From positions 899,920 to 963,919 of the forward strand of contig NC_018395.1 of the NCBI RefSeq assembly GCF_000208865.1: a DNA stretch of 64,000 nt. Direction: 5' to 3'. A program made the translations under genes and the position numbers. The notes under the pieces are model-generated. The model saw only the letters and a list, made by a program, of their open reading frames with translations, searched no databases and was not told the origin of the DNA. Positions 13,001 through 29,946 of the stretch are shown in pieces (position 1 is the first letter of the stretch; every line of letters begins with the position of its first letter). Source of the stretch: Neospora caninum Liverpool (taxonomy: Eukaryota; Apicomplexa; Conoidasida; Eucoccidiorida; Sarcocystidae).

Positions 13001-16000
13001 GAGCTTCTACAGTAAGGAGACCGCACGCGGTCTGTCCGGAGAAGCGGAAAGTTTCTGCAGTGATAGTCCTTGTTTCTGCGATCCGTGCGAGCTCCCCAGT
13101 TCCCGCATCGCGCGATGTGTCGAGGCAGGAAAGCGTAAAAGGCGGAAACGCGTCCTCCATCTCCGAATTTCAGCCGAGTGGCTGAGACGATGGGCTCGCC
13201 CTCGTGCAACCAGAGGGGCGACATTTCCCGACGAGGCGGAAGTTGGGGGTTGGCGGAGAAAGCACCGCTGAACTCTAAACCTACGTGACTCACCGACTGT
13301 ATCGCTTGCTTTGCCTTGGCACCCCTTTGTTTGGAAGACGCCAGCTGTTCGTATTTGAGGCAAAGACAGTGTCTAGGGGAGCCCCGATGTTTTTTCCGCC
13401 CTCGCTTGGCACCCTTCACATCGTTCGTCCGGAGTCTCGCGAAACAGAGGGACGGGGCTGAGTTGTGATCCGACGCGCTTGCGCAGGGGGTGTGTTCGGC
13501 CCTTCTCTTCGGCGGCTTTTGGAGACACTCAAGGCTGCGTGGAACAGTCTCGACTCTCTCGCGACGTCTCCGGCGCTCTGTGGGCTGCTTCTGGAATCGA
13601 CGAACGCCCTGTGCCTGTACTTGGATCCTCGGAAGTGGCTAGCGGAACCGAATGAGGAGCGTTCCGAGAGGGAGGATCCCGCTGTCTTTCTTCTGCGTGC
13701 TTTCTTCCGGCGCTTCCTCGCCTCTGTAGGTTTTCGAAAGGCTTTCTTTGCCGTTTTGTCTGGGCGCTAAAGAAGGGGAGAAAAAGGCCACGCACTGGAG
13801 GGAACGGAAAGGAAGCACGCAGCCACGCCGCTCTCTTACGAGGGCGCTTTTCTATCGCCGGGCGGGCCTCGTCGTTTCTCCCGAAAGGCACAGACTTCCA
13901 CGTTTTTCCCTTGCCCTCGCGATGACGCCCTCGCCACGTCTTTGTAGGTTTTTCTGTTTGACTCGTTGGCGCTCCCTGTGGTCTTTCGGAACTCTTCCCC
14001 TGTGGTTTAGGGTTCGTCTCTTTCGCATGTGCATCTGTGCCTTTTTGCTCGCAGGAAGTCGAGGCTCTGGAAACGATGCGAAGCCGAATGGAGGCGTTCA
14101 TCCTCCTGGAAGTCTCAGAGCATGTGGAGGTGCGCCGGAGAGTCTGACGTTCTCGAGAACGAACATCGGCGCATGAGGAGAGACAGAAATGCAGGAACAC
14201 GGCTTCCTCTCGCATAGTGACTCATGCAAGTAGAAGACGATCGACGCCCGAGACTTGTCGTGTGGATGTTTTTGCATCGACATATGGACTTTTGTAGCGA
14301 AATCCACGCTGATTCATGTCTCACGTATGTGGATGAAAATGCTGTCTGTGAAACCACTCACCAAAAATCTGTGGAACGCGTTTTTGTGGGTGTTTTTGCT
14401 CTCTTCTAGGCCGCGGCGCCTCGCCTAGCCAAGGCGATCGCCCCGTTCGACTCTGCTCTTCGTCTCCTCGAGGGTACGTCTCTCCTTCTGTCTACGGTTT
14501 CGCGCAGATCGGAGACTCCGTCTCCACAACAGACTGAGTTGCATGCCTGTGTCGCCAGAGCTCGCTTTTTCTCGCCTTACGTAGCTGCCTCGGGATTTCG
14601 CTCTCTGGCTGTCTCTGCTGACGCCTTCGACAAGGCTATCGAGCTTTACAGTTTCATGATTTTTCTCTCTACACAAACCCGCGCGTGGACGTTCTAGAAT
14701 GCAGCGTCAGACAGGTTCTCTGCGAGCATGCAGGCAGCACCGTGAGGAGCCCGTGAAGAGAGAGCGCACACCAGACACGAAGAATGCACAGATGGACGTA
14801 ATTAATCCTTGTGTGGTTTGTACCTATCTGACTCCAGTTTCATCGTTATTGATATTTCATTGACATGTTGATGCCATAACTCCTGACAAACCACCGGTTT
14901 TGGATGGTATTACCGTTAACAAAACGGATCCACGTTTTATTTTGTTAGCAGAGCATAGTCAAGAAGATAACTATTGTGGAAATAGAACCAGTTGAACACC
15001 ATGGATTAATATAACAAAGATAATCGGGGTAATCTGGAATCCTTCGTGGCATAACGTTGTGTAGTTATATGTTGCGTATATTCCTTAATATCTGGAACGC
15101 GAGGCGCTTCGGCGGGGGTCTGCTTGTATGCATGCAGCCTGGTGTACAAAAAGCATACGGTGGATAGCGGTCGACGTAGATCTATGTGAACTAGTCTTAA
15201 ACACACCGCTCGTCACGTAACAAAAAGACATCACTATTTTAGATCGGTGTATATCTACGCACCCATAGATCCGCAAATGTTCAGATTCCTAGCAGACCTG
15301 CGATTCTCTCGTACGGCGTGCATGTTGGCGCCGCACTCCAGCTTCTCCGTTTCGTTTGGTCCTGCCTTCTTTGGTGCCGCGTTCGAGCATGCGCGTCGCC
15401 TCTCGTCATTCGCCTCTTCGGGCGTTTCACAGGCTTCACAGCGCAACTGGACGCTCGTCTTCAAAGAGATTTGCGGCGACGAGCTCTCCAGCAGCTGGAC
15501 CATCGGGTTCTGGAGATCACCAGCTCGAGCCTGGCGACTCTGACCGGCCGGGAGACTTTTCTTCTGCTCGGAGAGAACTGGTAAGACACTGCGCAGGGTG
15601 GAGCATCTGGGCGGAGCCTGAAAACCCTTTGTGGCAGACGCTTGCAGCTAGACTCCACCGAGCACGGAGGAAAACCGAACATCGAGACGGCTAGCCTGGC
15701 CTGTGTGAGTCACCAAGGAAGAAAGCTTTCTTTTGCCTCTCAGTTCAGCGCTGCCCGCTCCACTGCATCGATTCATATATATATATATATATATATGTAT
15801 ACGCATGTTTACGTATGTGTTCAGACCTTTTATATATGCGTATATGTGCGTGTAGGTGAGTATATGCATCTAGTTCCGGATAGCTGTCAGTGTGTCCTGT
15901 GTGGCTAGGCTGGGCAGCAAAGTAGAGGCCTTTTGATTTGCGTGATTGTGCTAGGTTGGTCGCCGAGGACATGAAATTGAAAACGGTTTTGGTTGTATGC

Positions 16001-18141
16001 TTTCCTTTTCGCCTTTCGTGATTGCTCAGAAGCGAAGGCGAGACCGTTAACGGAAGACTCGGCGATCATGTCGAGAATCTTCTCGGCGTTGTGCCTGCTG
16101 TGTCCGGTGTCTCAGCATGCATTTGCGAAATGAGGCTGGGCGTCTCCTTCCGTCGACCTCCGCCGCCCTCGGCGCGTCGGCAGCCGAAGCTGAAGACCCG
16201 CTGCCACGAACTTACGTAAGTATGTTCGTCCAAGACACGACGAGCGAAGAGACGTCGTGTTGCTTCAGTGGACGCTCGGGATATTTCTCTTCGTTTTACG
16301 TAAAGATTTTTCTCTCGTGACTCGAGTTTTCCCCGAATCCGCCTCCACGTAGCCAAGCTTGAGTCTCCCTTGTTTTGTGTTCAGCTTTCGTTGCGTTTCT
16401 ACTTCTCCGTGCCGTTCTGGCCATTCTGTTTCTCTCCACTGTTTTCCTGTTTTTTTTCTGCCGGTGCTTCGACCAGCGGACTCGACGCTTTCTGGCGCTC
16501 GTCACATCCATTGCATATTCAAGACGTGTCACACGTCTCCCTTCTTGTCGATTCTGCGACGTTCTGTCTCGGCTGCATCTGAACAGGCGGTGGGAAGGCT
16601 TCTCCTGGAGCCGTCAACTGTCTCTAAAGAAAATTCTGGCTCTGCGTGGACCGCCGAGCGCGAGTCAAAGGCAGCCCGCGTGTCCGCGCGAGGCGCTGAG
16701 TGCGCCTCAAGACGTGCGCCAGACGGTTCGACGGAGGAACAGGAGAATCAGGAGAATCAGGCGTTCGATGCGAATAAGCAAGAGATGACTCGGGAGAATC
16801 GGGGACGAGGCGGAAAGCAGGAGACAGTGGATTCACAGGAAGACCGAGGAGGCAAACTGCAGTTTTTGATGAATCCGCTCGCGTAGGTCACTTGTATAAG
16901 CTAGCTTGGAAAGTCGCATTTGAAAGAACAACGGAAAGGAGCGGGAGGGAAACAAGCACGGGCCCCTGGCGGAACGGACACTTGAGGATCAAGAGTGTGG
17001 AGGGAAAATCGTCTTGTAAATTAAATGTGGCGTTTGGGGGTCGACTATGCGCGATGCATGCAGCGTTCTCAACGCGTCAAGTCAACATGAGATGAGAGGA
17101 AGGAGAGAGAGATTTTAAGGAGGCTAGTAGTGGAGGAAGAATGAGGAAGGAAGGAAGGATAACGACTCAGGGAAAGAAGCGGTGAGGGTGTCAAGCGCAG
17201 GTACACGTCGGAGGACGGGCAATAGGATGTCGATGATTCCGCTATGCCTAAAGGATCTGTATACTTAACTCTCCATTGCATGCATGTGCACAAGTCGGAA
17301 CGCTAGTGTGTGTTTCAAGATGAGCACGCGTATACTTTTACGAGGATTAGCAGGTTTCCATGTTTCGGGCTGAGACGCATGTCCGCTTTTAAAACGTTTT
17401 TCTCCGTGGACCCTGTTTGCATTCAACTGGATTTTTTCGCAGCCAGGTTTCCCTGTTTCGAATCGACAACACTGACGCCTCTGGTTCAATCGCGAATAAA
17501 AAAGAAAGTTTATCTGTACACGCTTTGCTTCGCGTTTTTCTCCTGCGGTCCTCTCTCCCAGACGTGTACAGCATGCAGCGGGGGCCTTCTGGCAACTCGC
17601 CTCTGTGGAGAGTGGACGAGGCGTCTCGGAGGATTTTAAGACTCGAGGAGAGACGGAATGCCTCCGCGACGCGTGCGGGGAGGGAGCGATGGCCTCCAAA
17701 GAAGTGGCGGCTCTTGAAGAAACCTTCAGGCTTGTAAGTCTCTTTTCTACTTTTTCCGCCTGTTCAACGCCAACAGCCGAGCTGCATGCACCACACATTT
17801 TTGCGCGTTCTGACACGGCGATCCACAGACTCGTACACAAACGCATGTACATATATATGAAATACATGTACTCTATGTCTGCTTCTTTGTATATATCGGT
17901 GGGCGTGTGGCATGCCTACCGGAGATATCTTTTTTGCGAGCACGGAGAAGAGACCCAAATGCATAGGTGTATGCATGCATTCTCGCTGAGTGCAGATGTG
18001 GCGTTCTTCTCGAAGAGACATTGTCTGGTGCGTTGTTGTACCTCGCTCGTGTTTCTGTCGCTTCTCCTGCAGCCTCGCGGCGTCCTGACACGTCAAGAGC
18101 TTCTCCAGCTCGTCAGTCTGCGTCGAGCAGCAACGCCCTAG
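7046..18141 (+). CDS. RINT1: RINT1/Tip20 family protein (Dsl1/NRZ tether subunit)
   Basis: RINT1/Tip20 is a subunit of the ER tether that captures Golgi-derived COPI vesicles. Exons: 7046-9328, 9606-10246, 10948-12555, 12920-13011, 13487-13725, 13948-14001, 14055-14129, 14410-about 14474, an unresolved part up to 16882, then 17562-17733 and 18073-18141. The family core is ASPLAAAFHFHFCREEGG joined across an intron to MRLDKPEWAREFLLKQLERH, matching the RINT1 'F.YHF..R.TN.LDKPEW' block. The last two exons end ECLRDACGEGAM, ALEETFRL, TRQELLQLVSLR and a stop, matching the C-terminal 'LKEAC...EILLNLR' pattern. Residues 1-430 are Ser/Pro-rich, 500-760 are charged and probably coiled coil, and exon 3 has a long Arg/Glu/Gly insert. 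The start was chosen at ATG 7046 (CACC before it); an in-frame upstream Met near 6743 lies in UTR-like sequence. Confidence 0.88.
12648..12722. repeat. (TA)n-rich microsatellite in RINT1 intron 4
   Basis: Interrupted TATA/TATG repeats within the intron 12556-12919, followed by more TATATG runs to about 12830. Confidence 0.9.
14475..16882 (+). other. Unresolved middle exons of the RINT1 gene
   Basis: The gene must continue between the exon at 14410 and the terminal exons, because the family C-terminus is found only at 17562-18141. A frame open from about 16377 to 16882 ends RGGKLQFLMNPLA at a GTAGGT donor and splices in phase to 17562; it resembles the RINT1 'GGAAQLQFDM' block. Possible exons also lie near 15290-15581 (donor GTAAGA) and 16030-16208 (donor GTAAGT). 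The exon at 14410 can end at GTACGT (14475) or run to a TAG at 14697. Which of these are used cannot be settled by reading. An AT-rich block at about 14790-15060 and a (TA)n run at 15775-15797 sit in the introns. Confidence 0.4.
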
Positions 18142-20742
18142 AGCGGTGTGCATGGAAGGGCTCTGTTGGCGACTGTGGAAAAGAGCGAGAAGAGACGGGA
18201 GAGAAAGGAAATCGGTGTTTTGTTTTGGCACCCAATTAAAAGCCGTAGACCTGCTGGAGACTTCCGCGGAGTTCCATCGAGCAACCTGCACGGGACGCCT
18301 GCTTTGGCAACTTTGTGAACGATAGAAGAAGAGAAATGGGGAGGGAGGAAAGCTAGCTCCTGACGATAGATAGGGCGGTCGACTGCTAAGGAAGGGTAGC
18401 ATAGGGAGACGAGCCGGAGCGAGCCCAGAAGCCGGGAGGAACCGGGGAGTTACGAGGTACAGCTCACGGTGTAAACTGTTGTAGAGACTGTCGTTCATGG
18501 CCGGCTCGGGTCAGTGCCGCGATTATGACTTGCATCTTATTGTAGTAACAAAACACACATGAGAGTGCGAAAAGCTGTGGGGATGGGTTTCAAGGTGCCG
18601 GCGTGGCACACCGGTATTGAAGCCACTGGGGACTCGCAAGAAGAGGTCGCAAGTCAGAACCATTCACGGAAACGCAGTGCCACAAACCCCATATGGGAAC
18701 TTTAGGGAGACAGCACAGGAGGCTGTCAGGAGTAGACCGTCTCGTCTGTATGGCATCGTGACTCCACGCTGTCCTCGTCCGGCGAGGCAGTTAACAGGGC
18801 GTCTCAAAACCATAAACGAGGGGTGTGAACAGGTCGGTCGCCTACGATGAAACGAAGGCGACACAAAGGTCGCGACGCCCCATCCAGGCATGGTGACGCG
18901 CGCGAGTCTTGCGGGGAAAGGCGTGCAAAAGACTCTCCGTTCTGGTGATAGCCTCAACCGCGCGTTGCAAACTGCCGCGTGACGAGCGACTTCGAAGCGA
19001 GAGGCGGCTGACCCTAGAGACGAGTCAATTTTGGCCAGGCCCAGAGTGTGTCTTTTGTAAGCCGGGACCGCCGACTGCGTGATTTACTTTGTGGGGAGGA
19101 ACTGAGGAACTGCGTGGAGCTTCCTTTTTCGCGCCCGATTCAGACGAACCTCCCGCCCTGGAACTTTTTGACGGCGCGCGAGACGACCAGCGGCGGTGTG
19201 AGGCACGGGAGCACGCGGATACAGGGCACTGGCAGCCGACAGAATGGTTTATCACGGAGAGTTTCGAGGAAAGTGACGAATGCACACCTCTGCATCTTTT
19301 CGTCTCGCGCGAACACACACATGAGGGCACGTCTGTGTTTGACGGCTGGTTGTGATGCCTCCTTTCTGGTTGTGATGCCTCCTTTATGTGGTGGCGTCAC
19401 AAACACAAAGACACGTGCGAATCGATCTGGTGGACCGGCTGTGATGCTTTCCAACACGTTTTTCGTGCACCCGCCAAGTCCACGGATCCTCCTGGGGACA
19501 GAAGACTCGCAGCCACGTCGCGGCTCCACAACTCAGCTTCTTTCTTTGTGGTTTACACCCAAAGCTACGAGCTCTTCGGCTTCGGCGCGTTGCCTCTCTA
19601 CACACAGTTTCCTTGTTAGTCCTTTGAATGCTGCCCCAGGCGCACGTTCCTCCATCAGGGTGTTTGAAAACCGTTTTCTCGGTGTGTCAGAGGGACAGCA
19701 CGAAAAGAGAGATATCTTTTCAAGGAAAGGCAACATTGCCCAGTAAAGAAAAACAGTCAGCCTTCAGGCTTTACCTAGGTTCGTGTGTGCGCCACAGACT
19801 CTTGCTTGATCTCTCCAGGGCGCGGCGGAATGCGCGGCGGGGCCTGGCTGCGCTGATCTGTTATGCAACAGCCAACCCCATCGGAGTGGTGGTACGACAA
19901 AGAGTCGGAATCCTGAAGATTTTGTGACTCACTTTTTGAGATACAGCTCACAAAACCGTCTCAAGGGGAGCGATTTCAGTCCTGCTTGACTCGAACGTTC
20001 CCCCCGTTGTTCCCTTGTTACGTACGCTGATTCCTTCGACTTCGAGCGAGAGACAAGACCCCACACGATGCCGTCCGTGTTAGAAGAGCAAAGAAGCCCC
20101 TTTCTAAACCACGCAGCTATAGATAGGCGGCGTGCTGCAGAATGAAAATAGAAGAAAGAAAGCACTGAGAGCTTGTCCGACGTTATATGCGAGGTTTTTT
20201 TATGCATCCCGGGGCCTGCGCGGAGAACAGCTGGGGGCCTTGGCGACTTTTCTCGATTTTCAGTCCCGTCTAGCTGCCGGCGTTGCCGGATTTCTCCGCT
20301 AAGTTTCTCGCTCTGTGCCGTTACCCTCCTCTTCTCAGTGTCTAGCGGGGCCGTAGATTTTCATTTCACGTGCTTACGGGAGTGTTCATCCCGGCCCGCT
20401 CCTTCCCTCCCCTCGATGGGCGTAGTGTCCGCGACTTCGCTTCTACGCTGTTCCGCCGACACCTCCATCCGTGTCGGTCAATTTGTTGGCGAGTCTCCGC
20501 CTTATTTTTTCCTTCTTTCCGTTTCTCTCCACATCTTTCGCGTTCTCCCGGGACGACGCCTTTCCTGTTTTCTGGCGCCGTCCTGCCTCCTGCCGCTCCG
20601 TACAGTCGGCCCCTGGTCAACTGAGCTCCCCGGTAGAGGCGACCTTCGTCGCCGCAAGCGCGGTTCTCACTACGTTTCCCTGTGTCCCCACCTAGAAAGT
20701 GACTTCACCAATGAAGCTTTTCTGACCAATGAGTCAACGGAA
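18142..20742. other. Intergenic gap, RINT1 to AFG2-like gene
   Basis: No convincing gene. It should contain the RINT1 3' UTR and the promoter and 5' UTR of the ATPase. An open frame in the ATPase frame runs upstream from 20743 to 20173, but its translation is Ser/Leu/Arg-rich and UTR-like, so I start the ATPase at 20743. A 232-codon open frame at 19048-19746 has no recognisable domain and begins at a non-ATG codon. Confidence 0.5.
19346..19385. repeat. 20-bp tandem duplication
   Basis: The 20-mer CTGGTTGTGATGCCTCCTTT occurs twice head to tail with no spacer and no mismatch. It lies in the gap before the AFG2-like gene. It looks like a recent slippage duplication. Confidence 0.9.
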
Positions 20743-27556
<6,814 letters not shown>

Positions 27557-29946
27557 GCGCTTGGATGCTGTGCGTCAAGAGGAATGTGTTTTTTCCAGAG
27601 GCTGGGCCAGGGATGCTCTGTTCACGGCGGTGTTTGTTGTTGATGCAGGAGGTACGGGCTGACCCGGTGAAGCGGAAGGGAGTGTAGAACAAGACGGCGA
27701 GAGCCTGACGCGAAAGGCGTCTTGCTCCTTACATTTGACCGTTCGTGGGATGGAATTTAATGACAAACATATTCTCTGTGGCCTGTGTGTTGGCCACAGA
27801 CAACTGTTATTGTCAGATCCGTTCCCCCGTTTTACTTTTTAGGTGTGGCAATATGCCGGTAGCGCTTCAGCAGAGAGAGAACTCCTGTATCTCGTTTCTG
27901 CGGTAGTCGCAGAATTATAACCGTGTTCCGTCTGCAGAAACGTATCGCATGCAACGCGATGGGATGTTAAAGAAGCTCCCCGTTTGAAACGATCTGCTGC
28001 GTGTCAGAGTTGATTGGAGCAACCACTGGGCACCTGCGCGCAAACCAATGGACAATCAGGAACTGAAAACCATGGAATACAGTAGGCGCGTCTAGTCTGG
28101 TTTACCAAGGTTTTTTTTCTTCAGTTTGAGAATGCGCGCAAATAGCATACCGTTATGAGGATTAACGAGTGATTCAACTGGCCCTCCAGGCAGGTTGAGG
28201 TTGCTTCCGGACTTTGGCAATGTACAGAGCCCCTCATTCGACAAGAAGGAAACGCACAACGGACTCGTAGGCGTCTCCTGGTACGAGGTCTCTTTGGAGG
28301 CAGCAAATTCTGGTGGTCCTCCGGCGTCGCGGGGTGTGATGAAGAATAACAATTGCTTTAGCTGCATCGACTTGCTCCTGTGCTAGTGTCTTTCCACGCT
28401 TTCGCAAGTATTCTCTTCGCTCTCAGCACTGCCCGTGGACGGAGAAGGTGTCTTACCTAGGGCGGGTGTAAACACCCAATCATCTGAACAGAGGTCGGCC
28501 GCTGTGTGCGTTGTAGTATCTGCGCCCCAAAGAGGCAGATGTGTAAATCAGAGTGACCAAACGGAGACTCTCAACGTCGTAACCTCGATTGAAGGGATGC
28601 CTGCGCTGGCGCCTGAATCTACCCGAAAACGTTCAACGCAAAATTGGACGAGGGGGCTGTAAAGCGGTGCTGAGTTCGGTGTTGTACCTTGGGAAATCCA
28701 TGTTGATAAAAACTCTGATGCAGGATCGGCAGGTTGTGAATCCCGAGCAGTTCATACACTGGTAGTGCAGGTAAAAAGCATATTTACCAGACTTGTTAAA
28801 GGGACATTTAGAATCAACACATTTAGAATAAGATTGTTTGCCTTTTATTGGCCTCGGCGTCCCAGCTAAATCGACGGCCCCAATTTCCACGGCGATCGGA
28901 CTGTTGTGAAGAATGATGGGCCCCTTCTCAATCGCGACAACTCAGCGTTGCAGCTTTGGGCATCTCCGTGTACGAGAACAAAAACAGAATCTTGTCCTGT
29001 TCCTGTGAACGCTATTCTAAAGTCGAGGCAATTGTTTTTTGGCGAAATGCCAGTGTTCTTTAAAACACCGTCAGTTGACTTGTGTGCGATTGCATTTGCG
29101 GCACAGAACTGGCTTTTTTCAGCCCTGTAGGAGCTACCACGTCTTTAATTTTTCGACAAACTGCATGTCGCGTCTCTCAAAGAAAGGTCACCCAGGGTGG
29201 CTCTTCGCCTTTCCGTGTTTTATTGGGGAAAGCTAGCCATTTTCTCATCCACGAACACACAATTTTTCTATCCTTGTTTTCCTACACTGTCCGCTTTTTA
29301 TGTGAAGTATAGGTAGGATTCGACTCACTGTTTGTTTGCAGGGTTGCCTTTCCAATTACTGAAGCCAAACAGCGAAGGGGCTCTCTCTGCTGTTCATTTA
29401 CCTTGCGCTGTTTTGTATGTTTCGTGAGGGGGGAATGGAACAGAGACAGTAGGCATTTTATGTGATATGCTCCGGGCAAGAGTTGAAAAGGGAGACGAGG
29501 GGGCCCTCGTTAGATAGGCAGGAGTGAGAGATCTATTACCGAAACTGCAGATCTTTCGCGGACGGGTACGCAGCTGTTTGACGAGTGGGACTCAACAGCG
29601 TTGTGTCGACAATCGCACGCCACCAGTGTTTGCGGTGGCTTTTTTCGCTCGAAGACTTGTCAACGTTTGTTGTCAATGAGTTCAGCTAAGAAACGTTTTG
29701 GTCTTTTGACAGTACGCAAATGAAAAAGGTAAACGGCCAGGAGCTGCGCGTGCCTCGTCTCGCTGTCTTGTGGTTTTGTCCGCGCGCATGACTGTGTGGC
29801 CCACCAACGCTTGTTGCTTCGTCTCTATCATCTTTCTCTGGTACCGTGCCTCACTAGTTGTTTCTTTTCCTTCTTCGTGCCGGTGCCGAGTAGCCTGTGC
29901 ATCTTTCTTCAGCTGTTTTTTGTCGCTGCTGTTGGGGTTGTCTTTC
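27557..29946. other. Intergenic gap, AFG2-like gene to CDC50
   Basis: This stretch is less GC-rich than the flanking exons. It should hold the ATPase 3' UTR and the CDC50 promoter. Apart from the minus-strand protein-like segments at about 28092-29230, described separately, I see no gene. Confidence 0.5.
28092..29230 (-). pseudogene. Possible decayed or unrecognised minus-strand gene
   Basis: Several minus-strand segments read like protein but lie in different frames with no clear introns between them. About 29130-28920 reads QFCAANAIAHKSTDGVLK and later DFRIAFTGTGQDSVFVLVHG. From about 28925 the neighbouring frame reads GPIILHNSPIAVEIGAVDL and then a Cys-rich part (KCVDSKCPF, QCMNCSGF, TCRSC). 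Near 28400 one frame reads TLAQEQVDAAKAIVILHH, and a shifted frame continues to SLVNPHNGMLFARILKLK and a TAG at 28092-28094. I do not recognise the family. Frameshifts between good segments suggest a pseudogene; an exon-intron gene with poor splice sites, or chance, are the alternatives. A GTACAA donor follows the Cys-rich segment. Confidence 0.35.

Noticed and set aside
18590..18680. tRNA-like string (GGCGTGGCACACCGG...)
   Set aside because: No T-arm GGTTCGAATCC-type block and no cloverleaf pairing could be drawn.
19048..19746. 232-codon plus-strand open frame in the gap before the AFG2-like gene
   Set aside because: No domain, starts at a non-ATG codon, overlaps open frames on the other strand and contains the 20-bp tandem duplication; probably chance.
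29770..29946. Upstream ATG extending CDC50 by 59 residues as a signal peptide
   Set aside because: The stretch is UTR-like, Cys/Phe/Ser-rich, and CDC50 proteins have no cleaved signal; ATG 29947 has better context.
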